A stretch of DNA of 12,312 nucleotides from Dehalococcoidia bacterium (GTDB lineage Bacteria > Chloroflexota > Dehalococcoidia > Tepidiformales > Tepidiformaceae), in NCBI GenBank assembly GCA_009838385.1, contig VXRS01000268.1, positions 5,623 through 17,934 on the forward strand, in the 5' to 3' direction. Under the pieces are notes generated by a model, which saw only the letters and a list, made by a program, of their open reading frames with translations, had not been told where the DNA came from and made no database searches. Both the position numbers and the translations under genes were made by a program. The stretch's first letter is position 1, and each line of letters begins with the position of its first letter. Shown one piece after another: positions 1 to 7,171 of this stretch.

Positions 1-1073
1 TCGTGCGGCGTGACGCTCGTGACCGCCGGCTGGATCGTCGAGAAGCTCCACGTGTAGTCCGCCTCCAGCACCCCGTCGACTGCCGAGGCCAGGCCGGCGG
101 GAATGCGTACCGAGTAGGTCGTGCTGGGCTCCAGGTTCGTCGGGATGAAGCGGTACAGCGACGTGTTCAGCCACTCCCCCGCGCCTGCCAGGGGCGGGTC
201 GAACTCCAGCACGGACGCCGCCGGTCCCTCCTGGAGGACCGTGAGGGGCGCCACCGAGCGGTTGAACTGCACGAGGATCTGGGCGTTCGTGGGCACGTTC
301 GCGTCCCCGTCGCCGGGGATGACGGAGGCGACCTCCAGCTGCCCCTCGACCCTGAACGTATGGATGTAGTCGCTCACGAGCCCCACGGCGCCGGCATCGA
401 CGATGGCCTGGTACTGCTGCCCGCGCTGCCAGCCCGGGTAGTCGGGCTGGAACAGGAGCGTTCGGCTGTCGAGCCAGGCGAACGCCCCTTCGATCGCCGG
501 TGCGAACGAGACGAAGTCGGCCCCGTGGGTCGTGGCGGGGGGATCGGCGAAGGCGAACGTCAACGCGGCCAGCCGTGGGACCTCCTCCCTGCCCGGCGAA
601 ACCGCGACCGCGGGCGCCTCAGGGGCCGCCGGCACGGCCACCGTGATGTCGCCGTAGCGGTAGTTCCCGCTGCTGCTGAAGCCGTCGTCGAGGGGCAGCC
701 GGATCGTCCCCAGAACGTCCCAGTCCCCGCCTTCCGGTCGCGCGCTGATGTCGATCCGCAGGGGGTTGCTGATCTGTTGCCACACCCGCACCTCCACGCC
801 CTCGACCGTGATGTCGCCGAAGCGGAAATGGCGGGTGCTGCTCAACCCGTCGTCGAGGAGCAACGGGATCGTCCCCAGCGCGTCCCACAGGGTTCCCTCG
901 GGACGGGCGCTGATGTGGATGCGCAGCGGATCGTCCACGTGCTGCCAGACGCGCACGTCGACATCGGTGGCGTGCCCCGGGTGGGCGCCTGCCACGCCGG
1001 CGCCGGCGACGAGGGCCAGCGCCACCACGAGGGCGCCCAGGAATCCGTGCGTCAACGCCGGGCCAGGGTTCAC
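1..1073 (-). CDS. Secreted Ig-like / alpha-2-macroglobulin-type protein, N-terminal part (cut by window edge)
   Basis: The frame is open from a GTG at 1073 to the left edge (357 codons, no stop), so only the N-terminus is present. An in-frame TAG at 1107-1109 and a GGGAGG SD upstream fix the GTG start. Residues 1-30 form a signal peptide: a hydrophobic LGALVVALALVAGAGVAGA stretch followed by HPGHA. Two tandem 53-residue repeats follow (about 38-90 and 93-145, sharing RVWQ, PLRI, ISARPEG, LGTI, LDDG, YGDITV-type blocks). A proline/alanine linker leads to a first beta-rich domain (about 160-235) and then a Big_5/SbsA-type Ig-like domain (about 237-345) with VIPGDGDANVPTN, ILVQFNRSV and YTWSFSTI. 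That second domain resembles the N-terminus of large bacterial alpha-2-macroglobulin proteins, which trap proteases at the cell surface. The thioester region would lie outside the window, so the family name is an inference. It appears to be a separate unit from the upstream hydrolase gene (144-nt gap). Confidence 0.75.
   Translation of the reverse strand, partial: MNPGPALTHGFLGALVVALALVAGAGVAGAHPGHATDVDVRVWQHVDDPLRIHISARPEGTLWDALGTIPLLLDDGLSSTRHFRFGDITVEGVEVRVWQQISNPLRIDISARPEGGDWDVLGTIRLPLDDGFSSSGNYRYGDITVAVPAAPEAPAVAVSPGREEVPRLAALTFAFADPPATTHGADFVSFAPAIEGAFAWLDSRTLLFQPDYPGWQRGQQYQAIVDAGAVGLVSDYIHTFRVEGQLEVASVIPGDGDANVPTNAQILVQFNRSVAPLTVLQEGPAASVLEFDPPLAGAGEWLNTSLYRFIPTNLEPSTTYSVRIPAGLASAVDGVLEADYTWSFSTIQPAVTSVTPH
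639..797 (-). repeat. Tandem protein repeat, copy 2 (53 residues)
   Basis: This encodes residues 93-145 of the secreted protein. It is a diverged copy of the preceding repeat (RVWQ, PLRIDISARPEG, LGTI, LDDG, YGDITV) at a period of 55 residues. The alternating beta-strand pattern suggests two small beta-domains. I do not recognise the domain family. Confidence 0.8.
804..962 (-). repeat. Tandem protein repeat, copy 1 (53 residues)
   Basis: This encodes residues 38-90 of the secreted protein. It matches the following copy without gaps: RVWQ, then PLRIHISARPEG, LGTI, LLDDG, SS and FGDITV. Confidence 0.8.
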
Positions 1074-1103
1074 GGAGCGGGGTTCCTCCCTGGAGGTGGC
1101 GAC

Positions 1104-1109
1104 ACCCTA
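1104..1109 (-). promoter_or_regulatory. Candidate -10 box (TAGGGT) for the secreted Ig-like protein
   Basis: The minus strand reads GCTAGGGTGTC about 30 nt upstream of the GTG start. It fits a TAnnnT -10 and would leave a leader of about 24 nt holding the GGGAGG SD. No convincing -35 was found. Confidence 0.35.
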
Positions 1110-1216
1110 GCACCCTCCCCGACGATCTGCCCCATCCGGCGCACGGAGAACCGTCCGGGGAAGGCGCTGGGTGTCACCTACCAATATGCGTCCCCGGACG
1201 CGATCGTTCCGTCTGG

Positions 1217-2125
1217 CTAGAGGAAGTGCGTTTCCGCCAGGAACTCGCGCACCGACGCCGCGCACAGCTCCGGCTGCTCCAGCTGCAGGAAGTGCGTCGC
1301 GTCGGGAAGGAAGTCGTAGTCGACTTCCCGGATGTCGCCGAGGTCGAGCGTGGGCAGATACGAGTAGGGCAGGGTGGGGTCGGCTCCCAGCACCTTGATC
1401 GGGCACTTGATGCTCGTGAAGTCCACGAACACCGAAAAGAGTCGCCCGAACTCAACGATCTGCGCCTCGTACTCGCGTGGACAGATCAGCTCGTAGCCGC
1501 CGCCCGACGAGGACGCTCGCAGCGTCGCCTGCGCGATCAGGGGAAGCACTCCCGGCACGACATGCCGGTAGCTGGGCGAGAACCCCAGCAACTCGGTGAA
1601 GTCTTCGCGGCTCTTGAACTGGTAGCCCCGTTTCCGCGCCATCGAGGCCGTCTTCAGCGACGCCTCATCGAACTCCTCGTGGCTCACCCCCGGCTTGCGC
1701 AGCGGGGGGTCGAACAGGAACAGCGCCGAGAAGCCCTCGCAATGGCTAGGCGAGAGCAGGGTCGTCATCGCCGACACCGAATGGAACACGCCGGCCTTCG
1801 GCTTGGCCCCGAACTCGGCGTCGATCGCTTCCAGGACGAGGTCCTGGTCCCGGCTGATCGTCGGAATGTTGTGCGTGTCGGGTGGCCCCACCCCGTTCCA
1901 GCCGTGGTTTCGCAGGTCGTAGACCAGCAGGTCGAACTCCTCCATCAGGAGCGACCAGAACGGGTAGTACACGTCGATGGCCAGTCCGTTGCCGTGGCCG
2001 AGCACGAGCCGGGGTCCGTCGGGATTGCCGTGCCGGCGCACGCGGATGACCGTGTCGTCGTCCACCCGCACGTCGAGCGTCGCAAGGGGCTCCGGCACCT
2101 CCCACACGGTCTCGGTGTCCGTCAT
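1217..2125 (-). CDS. Alpha/beta hydrolase
   Basis: This 302-residue protein has the alpha/beta-hydrolase fold. An HGNG oxyanion loop follows strand 3 (residues 44-47), then LLVYDLRNHG (67-74), a nucleophile elbow FHSVSA with Ser116, an acid candidate Asp249 in VLGADP, and a catalytic His278 in DATHFLQLEQPE. The elbow is unusual: the normal GxSxG glycines are replaced by Phe114 and Ser118, as in some hydrolases of this superfamily. No signal peptide is seen, so it is probably cytosolic. Its ATG overlaps the stop of the transferase gene in an ATGA, which indicates translational coupling. The substrate cannot be read from sequence. Because it shares an operon with a carrier protein, a thioesterase or acyl-hydrolase role is a reasonable inference; ester or epoxide hydrolysis is equally possible. 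Confidence 0.88.
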   Translation of the reverse strand: MTDTETVWEVPEPLATLDVRVDDDTVIRVRRHGNPDGPRLVLGHGNGLAIDVYYPFWSLLMEEFDLLVYDLRNHGWNGVGPPDTHNIPTISRDQDLVLEAIDAEFGAKPKAGVFHSVSAMTTLLSPSHCEGFSALFLFDPPLRKPGVSHEEFDEASLKTASMARKRGYQFKSREDFTELLGFSPSYRHVVPGVLPLIAQATLRASSSGGGYELICPREYEAQIVEFGRLFSVFVDFTSIKCPIKVLGADPTLPYSYLPTLDLGDIREVDYDFLPDATHFLQLEQPELCAASVREFLAETHFL

Positions 2126-2859
2126 CGCGACTGCGCTCGCTCGCCGCCCGCCTCGGAAATCACCTCCCGCGCAAGGGCGGCCGCGAAGTCCTCGCCGGCA
2201 ATGTCCTCCACCTGCAGGGTCACGCCGGGCAGCTGCGGCAACTCGATCTGTCCACGCGGGGCTCCGTCACGCACCGAGGGCGGAATCTCGAAGGTCGTCG
2301 CGTCGACCAGGAGCCCCTTGCCGTGCGCCTTCAGCAGCGCCTCCTTCATCGTCCACAGCCGGAAGAAGGAGCGAAGCTGGGCGGCGCCCCCCTTCGAGGC
2401 GACCTCGCGGTGTTCGTTCTCGCCCAGCACGCCGTCCATGAGCAGGTCCAGGTTTCTCCGGTCCCCGAGCTCCTCCACGTCCACGCCCAGCCGGCCGCCG
2501 GGGGCGATCGCGATCAGCCCGTGCCGCCCGCCGTGACTCACGTTGAAGCTGATGGGAGCTTCCACGCCCCCCACCCTAGCCCATGGCTTGCCGTGCTCGG
2601 AAGTCTCGAAGCTGAGTTCGCCGTTCCCGCAGCCGAGTTGTTCGCACAACGCCGCCCGCAGGGCGGCGCGGCACAGGAGGAACTGGCGCTGCGGTCCCGA
2701 GTACGGGTACCCCTCCCAGCGACCCCGCTCCCCCTCGTCCAGCCAGGCCACCGCCTCCGCCTCATGGTCTGGGTCCGCCGTGAGGTCAACATGCACAACC
2801 GACACTCCGTCCAGGTTCCTGAACGGGCGCCACCATGGTGCGGAAACAGGAGCCGACAT
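2122..2859 (-). CDS. 4'-phosphopantetheinyl transferase, Sfp type
   Basis: This 245-residue enzyme would transfer the phosphopantetheine arm of coenzyme A to a serine of a carrier protein, turning apo-ACP into holo-ACP. Motifs of the Sfp group are in order: FNVSHGG at 105-111, GVDVEE at 125-130 (metal-binding Asp127 and Glu129), and LWTMKEALLKAHGKG at about 168-182 with Glu173 and Lys177. The length is normal for a two-lobed Sfp-type enzyme. A CAGGAG lies rather far (about 13 nt) upstream of the ATG; no better in-frame start was found. It follows the ACP gene after 52 nt and overlaps the hydrolase start, so its likely substrate is the adjacent ACP. Confidence 0.93.
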   Translation of the reverse strand: MSAPVSAPWWRPFRNLDGVSVVHVDLTADPDHEAEAVAWLDEGERGRWEGYPYSGPQRQFLLCRAALRAALCEQLGCGNGELSFETSEHGKPWARVGGVEAPISFNVSHGGRHGLIAIAPGGRLGVDVEELGDRRNLDLLMDGVLGENEHREVASKGGAAQLRSFFRLWTMKEALLKAHGKGLLVDATTFEIPPSVRDGAPRGQIELPQLPGVTLQVEDIAGEDFAAALAREVISEAGGERAQSR

Positions 2860-2887
2860 CGCGGGCTACGCGCTCCTGCGGGCTTGG

Positions 2888-2906
2888 GAGCTCCCGGAGG
2901 GAGCCC
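2888..2906 (-). other. Intercistronic hairpin between ACP and transferase genes
   Basis: On the minus-strand transcript GCUCCC (from 2904-2899) pairs with GGGAGC (2895-2890) around a UCC loop. The stem extends by one G-U and one G-C pair. There is no U-tract, so it is not a standard intrinsic terminator. It could be a partial terminator or mRNA-processing stem that favours ACP over transferase expression. Confidence 0.35.
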
Positions 2907-2911
2907 TCCCC

Positions 2912-3151
2912 CTAGGCTGCGTCGAGGTGTGCGACCAGGTCCCGTGGAGTCAGCATTTCGGCAAACTGCTCCGCCGAGATGTCGACACCGAACTCCTCGT
3001 TTACGACCTTCCAGAACGCCACGATATCGGGCGAAGACACGCCCGCGTCGGAGAGGCTCCGGTCCAGGTCGAGTGGGCTGCCAGGTGTCCGCCCCTCGAT
3101 CTCCAGGTTGTCGTCAACGAGCTTCCTCAGACGTTCTTCGGTTGCAGCCAT
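2912..3151 (-). CDS. Acyl carrier protein (stand-alone)
   Basis: This 79-residue acidic helical protein has the size and pattern of an acyl carrier protein. The phosphopantetheine site lies in AGVSSPDIVAF: the second Ser of GVSS (Ser40) aligns with the attachment serine of the usual GxDSL motif. The normal Asp before it is Ser and the Leu after it is Pro, so the site is non-canonical. Helix 3 (EEFGVDISAEQFAEMLTPRDLVAHL) is typical. I place the start at ATG 3151, 9 nt after AGGAG (3161-3165), rather than at the GTG two codons upstream, which is only 3 nt from it. It is the first gene of an operon with a phosphopantetheinyl transferase and a hydrolase. There is no adjacent ketosynthase or adenylation enzyme, so its pathway is unknown. 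Confidence 0.88.
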   Translation of the reverse strand: MAATEERLRKLVDDNLEIEGRTPGSPLDLDRSLSDAGVSSPDIVAFWKVVNEEFGVDISAEQFAEMLTPRDLVAHLDAA

Positions 3152-3188
3152 GGGCACACGCTCCTAGATGTGGGTTTACTGGAGGCTG

Positions 3189-3217
3189 ACCATAGGGACG
3201 TGGCACAGGCGCGTCAA
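3189..3217 (-). promoter_or_regulatory. Sigma-70-type promoter for the ACP-transferase-hydrolase operon
   Basis: The minus strand shows TTGACG (3217-3212), a 17-nt spacer and TATGGT (3194-3189). Transcription would start near 3183, giving a leader of about 30 nt before ATG 3151 with TAGGAG as SD. This is the best promoter match in the window. Confidence 0.65.
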
Positions 3218-3247
3218 ACGGCCTCCGTCAGCGCGCTCGCACCGGCC

Positions 3248-4993
3248 CTACCGCGCCCCCTTCACCTGCACCGTCACGATGTCGAGTCCGTAGTACTTCT
3301 GGTGGTGCACCGAGGAGGCGTAGTGCCGCAACAGCCGCAGCGAGATCTCTCCCTCCTGTAACCCCTCCGACTCCTCCTCCAGGTATGCCAGCCGGTCCTC
3401 GAGATTTTCCTCGTCGAACACGGCCAGGAACTCCATCTCCACCGTTCCCGCCTCGGGGCGTGCCGCGATGATGAGGCGGGGCGCGTCCTTGGCCTCGTTG
3501 TCGTCCCCTTCGGGCAGCAAGCTCATCAGCGTTTCCTCGGCCGCCGACCGCAGGCGCTCCGTTGAGTCTTCGTTCCACCCGAGGCTGCCGGCGATCCCCC
3601 GCACGAATGCGTCGATCTCCGCCAGGGAGTCGCTGTGCAGCTTCGACTGCAGGCGTCCCCCCTTGCGAGGACTCGTGAGGTCCAGGAAGAGCGTCATCAC
3701 CACCGCCGCCAGCGCGCCGATCAGCATCCCGTTGTCGAGCAGCCGTCCCCACGTCCCCCCGATCAGGTCCGCGAAGATCGTCTGGTGCTCCACCCCCGCC
3801 CCGAGCGAGAACGCAATGCCGACGACCAGCATCTTCTGCGCGGTCAGCCCATCCTGGATCACGGTGCGGATGCCGGCGACGAACAGCAGTGCAATGGCGG
3901 TAAGCAGAAACGCCCCCATCACGGGGTTGGGGATCGTCAGCACCAGCGCCGGCAGCTTCGGAAACAGCGCCAGCAGAACGAACGCCCCGCCGATCACGTA
4001 GCCCACGTTGCGCGAGGCCACCCCCGTCAGGCTCGCCAGCGACACGCTCGTGGAGGAGAACACCGTCGTCGGGGGCGTCCCTGCGATTCCCGACAGGAAG
4101 ATGCCGATGCCGTTCGTGTTGAGCGACCCCTGCACCAGCCGGAAGTCCGTCACCCGTGGCTCGCGTCGCGAAGCGCCCTGCATCGCTACGCTGTCGCCGA
4201 TGTTCTTGACGCCCCCCACGAGCGTGATCACGACGAACACCGGCAGCAGCGCCCAGAACTCCGCCCCGGGCGTGAAGTCGAAGCCCGGGAACCCGCTCCC
4301 GTCGGGGATGCCCGCCCAGGCCGCATCGAGCAGCGGCTGCGGGTCGTACGCTCCGAACAGGGCCGCCACGACCGTTCCCACGCCGATCCCGATGAGGGGC
4401 GACCACAGCCGCCACCGTCCCGAAGCCCGCAGCGCCATCGCCGTGGCCACGGCCAGCGTGATCAGCGCGACGGTCGGGCCCGTGGCGCCCGGAGCGTCGG
4501 CCGGCACTTCCTGCACCCGGTCGAGCGCGATCGGCAGGATCGTCACCGCCAGCAGCATCAGCACCGTGCCTGAGACGACCGGCGTGATGATGCGCCGCAG
4601 CAGCGGCAGCCAGATGGCCAGCGCGATGTAGAAGAGCGACGCCACGACGATCAGGCTTGCCAGCAGCGAGGGACCGCCCCCTTCCAGCGCCAGCACCGAT
4701 ACCGCCACGAAGTTGGGCGTGGCCCCCATGATGAGGATGTGCCCCGCCCCGAGCCGCCCAATCCGCGTCGCCTGCAGCGCCGTCAGCACGCCCGCGATGA
4801 TCAGCGCCGCGAACACCGCCCAGGAAAGGTAGCTATCGTCCTGACCGCCGGCTTTCGACGTGATCGCCACGACCAGCACCAGCGGCGCCACCGCCAGCAT
4901 GACTCCCTGGAGCCCCACGCTGAGCGCCACCAGCGGCGGGCACGAGTCGTCCGCCTCGTACTGAATCGCGTCGTTGACGCCGCCTGCCTGCAT
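3248..4993 (-). CDS. NCS2 (xanthine/uracil-type) permease with C-terminal HATPase-like domain
   Basis: This 581-residue protein has two parts. Residues 1 to about 445 are a multi-helix membrane protein of the nucleobase/ascorbate transporter family. The first helix carries LSVGLQGVMLAVAPLVLV. A VGGVKNIGDSVAMQ segment sits where the family has its substrate-binding acidic motif, and GIAGTPPTTVFSSTSVSLASLTGVASRNVG matches the conserved TM9-TM10 region. Residues 447-581 are a soluble domain (LAEIDAFVRGIAGSLGWNEDSTERLRSAAEETLMSLL... ending GLDIVTVQVKG) that looks like a diverged GHKL/anti-sigma-type ATPase fold. The usual N-box Asn is missing. Start choice: ATG 4993 lies 5 nt from AGGAG (4999-5003); a GTG at 4996 is too close. 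The transported substrate is not determinable. It has its own candidate promoter and appears monocistronic. Confidence 0.85.
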   Translation of the reverse strand: MQAGGVNDAIQYEADDSCPPLVALSVGLQGVMLAVAPLVLVVAITSKAGGQDDSYLSWAVFAALIIAGVLTALQATRIGRLGAGHILIMGATPNFVAVSVLALEGGGPSLLASLIVVASLFYIALAIWLPLLRRIITPVVSGTVLMLLAVTILPIALDRVQEVPADAPGATGPTVALITLAVATAMALRASGRWRLWSPLIGIGVGTVVAALFGAYDPQPLLDAAWAGIPDGSGFPGFDFTPGAEFWALLPVFVVITLVGGVKNIGDSVAMQGASRREPRVTDFRLVQGSLNTNGIGIFLSGIAGTPPTTVFSSTSVSLASLTGVASRNVGYVIGGAFVLLALFPKLPALVLTIPNPVMGAFLLTAIALLFVAGIRTVIQDGLTAQKMLVVGIAFSLGAGVEHQTIFADLIGGTWGRLLDNGMLIGALAAVVMTLFLDLTSPRKGGRLQSKLHSDSLAEIDAFVRGIAGSLGWNEDSTERLRSAAEETLMSLLPEGDDNEAKDAPRLIIAARPEAGTVEMEFLAVFDEENLEDRLAYLEEESEGLQEGEISLRLLRHYASSVHHQKYYGLDIVTVQVKGAR

Positions 4994-5025
4994 CACGGCT
5001 CCTGGCCCGGCGTTGGGTCTCCGCG

Positions 5026-5055
5026 CTTATACGCCCGCGACCGCGGCCGCGTCCA
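5026..5055 (-). promoter_or_regulatory. Candidate promoter for the permease gene
   Basis: The minus strand reads TGGACG (5055-5050), an 18-nt spacer and TATAAG (5031-5026), within the 99-nt gap downstream of the P450 gene. The leader before ATG 4993 would be about 27 nt. Confidence 0.45.
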
Positions 5056-5092
5056 TGACGTGGCGTACGGTCAGGGAGCCGGTGGGTCCGCG

Positions 5093-6430
5093 TTACCGCT
5101 GGCCGAACTCCAGGTTCAGCTCCAGCAGCCCGAGCATCACGCCCGGCTGGTGCCGCAGGTCGTTCTTCCCCGGAGCCAGGCGCAGGTCGTCGAGCCGGTC
5201 GAGGATCATGTTGGTCGCGATGTTCTGCTCCAGCCGCGAGAGCCCCGCTCCCGGACACGACCGCGGCCCCTGCCCGAAGGTCACGTGCCGCCCCGGGCTC
5301 GGGCGCGTCAGGTCGATCTCCTCCGCGTTGGGGTACTCCTCCTCGTCGCGGTTCCCCGCGCCGTAGCGCAGGTGGATCACCGACCCCGCCGGGATCGTCA
5401 CGCCCTGGACGACGATGTCCTTGATCGGCCGGCGCCCCGAGAGGCCCTGCGTCGGCGCGTACAGGCGCAGGCACTCCTCCACGAAGAAGCGCACCTTCGA
5501 GCGATCCGCGCGCAGCTCCTCCGCCAGCTCCGGCTTCTGCGCGAGCACCATCGCCTCCGCCGTGAGCGCGTACTGCGTCGTCTCGTTGCCGCCGATGTGC
5601 ATCCCGTAGGCGACGCTCACCACCTCGGCGTCGGTGAGCGGGCGCTTCTCGTCGCCGTACTCCACCTGCGTCAGGTAGGAGATCATGTCGTCCTTCGGGT
5701 TCTCCCGCTTCTCGCGCACGTGCTTCCCGATGTACTCGTGGAACGCCGCCAGCGTGCGCGCGTTCTCCGCCTCGTCCTCCTCCGGCAACAGGTTCCGGTG
5801 CGTCGAGCCGAACACGAACCGCCGCACCTGCGCCTCCTCCCACTTCCGCAGGGTGGGCATGTCCTCCAGGGGGAAGCCGAGGATCGTCGTGATTACCATC
5901 TGCGGCAGCGGCGCCGCGAACTCCGTCACGTACTCGACCGAGCCCCGGTCGATCCAGCGGTCGATTAGCTCGTTCACGAAGCCCGTGATCATCTCCGTAT
6001 TGCGACCGGCGCCCACCGCCCCCACCCACGGATTCGTGAGCTGCTCGCGGTGCCACCGGTGCTGCTCCATGTTCGGGCGAAGCGAAAGCCCCGCGTCGAT
6101 CGCGTCGCCGTGGCCCTCCTCGAGGAGGATCTCCCGTTCCACTTCCTGCCCCGCATTGCGCTGGCCGTAGTTGAGCGGGAAGGTCTCCGTGTCCCGCACG
6201 ATGCGCGCCACGTCCTCGTACTTCGTGAGGATGAAGCCGTCCTTGTCCGGCGTGTCGCCGCCCCCCGGAATGCGCAGCACGGGCGCGTCCTTGTGCAGGA
6301 TGCGATACGCATCGAACCAGTACTCCTGGCTTCCCGGCGCGAACAGGTCCACGTCCTCGACGCTGAAGGGGCACTGCGCCTCCGCATCCAGCATCGCCTT
6401 GTCGCGCTTCGACATCATTTCAGTAGTCAT
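5093..6430 (-). CDS. Cytochrome P450
   Basis: This 445-residue soluble bacterial P450 would activate O2 at a thiolate-heme to hydroxylate or otherwise oxidise a substrate, using electrons from a ferredoxin system not encoded here. Visible motifs: HRWHR (124-128, C-helix heme-propionate contact), the I-helix GGNETT (280-285, usual form AGxET/D-T), the ExxR pair Glu319/Arg322 in EECLRLYAP, and the heme loop FGQGPRSCPG with axial Cys392. Length and lack of a membrane anchor fit class I bacterial P450s. The ATG at 6430 is preceded by a weak GGCGGGGG SD; another ATG (6418) is possible. It lies 99 nt upstream of the permease. It resembles P450s near flavin monooxygenases in other genomes, but substrate and CYP family cannot be assigned. 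Confidence 0.95.
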   Translation of the reverse strand: MTTEMMSKRDKAMLDAEAQCPFSVEDVDLFAPGSQEYWFDAYRILHKDAPVLRIPGGGDTPDKDGFILTKYEDVARIVRDTETFPLNYGQRNAGQEVEREILLEEGHGDAIDAGLSLRPNMEQHRWHREQLTNPWVGAVGAGRNTEMITGFVNELIDRWIDRGSVEYVTEFAAPLPQMVITTILGFPLEDMPTLRKWEEAQVRRFVFGSTHRNLLPEEDEAENARTLAAFHEYIGKHVREKRENPKDDMISYLTQVEYGDEKRPLTDAEVVSVAYGMHIGGNETTQYALTAEAMVLAQKPELAEELRADRSKVRFFVEECLRLYAPTQGLSGRRPIKDIVVQGVTIPAGSVIHLRYGAGNRDEEEYPNAEEIDLTRPSPGRHVTFGQGPRSCPGAGLSRLEQNIATNMILDRLDDLRLAPGKNDLRHQPGVMLGLLELNLEFGQR

Positions 6431-6441
6431 CAGAACCCCCG

Positions 6442-6483
6442 CCGGGCCCGATCGGCGGCCACGCGCAACCCATACCGGCCCGG
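6442..6483 (-). promoter_or_regulatory. P450 leader with partial match to the shared leader element
   Basis: The P450 upstream region contains GTAT, five bases, then GCGC on the minus strand (GTATGGGTTGCGCG), as do the leaders of the crotonase and the upstream flavin monooxygenase. It is flanked by 7-bp arms CCGGGCC (6442-6448) and GGCCCGG (6477-6483). The arms are very GC-rich, the GCACTCAC block is absent and the spacing is longer, so this may be coincidence. Confidence 0.25.
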
Positions 6484-6501
6484 AATGCCCCCTATCGTAC
6501 G

Positions 6502-6615
6502 CCTCTCTGCGAGAGACTGTGGGTTGCGTTCAGCGGCCCCTCTCTGGACACCGTCAAGCCCCCGAGCGAGTGCTACCCCGTAGCGCTGCTGGAGTGTTGC
6601 TCAGCTGAAGCTGAG
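6502..6615. other. Non-coding gap between P450 and orphan gene, with two small hairpins
   Basis: The 222-nt gap (6431-6652) holds no convincing gene. Two perfect small inverted repeats are visible: CTCTC-TGC-GAGAG near 6502-6515 and CTCAGC-TGAA-GCTGAG at 6600-6615. Neither has a long T-tract on the minus strand. The second lies 37 nt past the end of the orphan gene and could help end its transcript. Confidence 0.3.
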
Positions 6616-6652
6616 TTTGGCTCTTGCGAACCTGCGTCGGCCAACCGATAGG

Positions 6653-7060
6653 CTATTCGTCCCATCCATCGAGCCGAGATAGAAACTCATCGATCTTCTC
6701 CTCGTTCGCGTGGGCCACGACGGTGCCCAGATTTGCAACCAGGCTCTCTGATTTGGAAATCCGAGCGGCTATGATGCTTCCCGCCGCGTTAACTGCAGCA
6801 CTACGCGCTGCATCCGATGAATCCGAAGACCGAGAGCCCATTACAAGTCCGTATATCTTGTCGGCCAGCCTAGCGACACTTACGGCAGCAACTACCTCCT
6901 GTACCTCCGGATAGGTCATCCCCCCGACTCTTCCACCTACAGGTGGCATACCGATTGCTTCTCGGTTCTCGTTCAAGGTCAAGAGCCCAGCTGTCCATAA
7001 CTCCCTCAATTCCTCTTGGTCCTTACCGTCAGTGATTGATGACACTATCTCGCTCCCCAT
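6653..7060 (-). CDS. Hypothetical protein of 135 residues, lower-GC, possibly phage-derived
   Basis: I do not recognise a full-length family. The protein starts MGSEIVSSITDGKDQ, contains LWTAGLLTLNENREAIGMPPVGG (about 22-44), then an alanine-rich helical stretch with small residues, and ends in an acidic tail (EEKIDEFLSRLDGWDE). The residue 22-44 segment resembles the C-terminal AGxLTxNExRExxGxPPxxGG motif of HK97-type phage portal proteins. The rest does not continue that match. The region from about 6590 to 7130 is clearly lower in G+C than its neighbours, and codon third positions are often A or T, which suggests recent acquisition. An in-frame TAG 18 nt upstream (five codons intervene) fixes ATG 7060 as the start. 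No SD is visible; a TACCAT -10-like box lies about 18 nt upstream, so a very short leader is possible. Confidence 0.6.
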   Translation of the reverse strand: MGSEIVSSITDGKDQEELRELWTAGLLTLNENREAIGMPPVGGRVGGMTYPEVQEVVAAVSVARLADKIYGLVMGSRSSDSSDAARSAAVNAAGSIIAARISKSESLVANLGTVVAHANEEKIDEFLSRLDGWDE

Positions 7061-7171
7061 CGACTTAAGTGGATACTAATGGTACCAACTTTTTCCAGCA
7101 GGGGATCGCACAAATTCTGCAGGGGCCCTAGAGTTGGACTTGATAGGGCGGAAGAAGTGGCTGCCCCGCCC

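Noticed and set aside
3..1220. Long plus-strand open frame over the left end
   Set aside because: It is arginine-rich with no recognisable domain. The minus frame ending at 1073 encodes a signal peptide, internal repeats and Ig-like domains.
2886..2895. Palindrome GGGAGCTCCC as an operator
   Set aside because: It is part of the intercistronic hairpin and lies inside an operon, so a separate operator is not needed.
6600..6630. Possible tRNA remnant or attachment site next to the low-GC gene (GGTTCGC stretch nearby)
   Set aside because: No acceptor or anticodon stem could be paired, and no flanking direct repeat was found.
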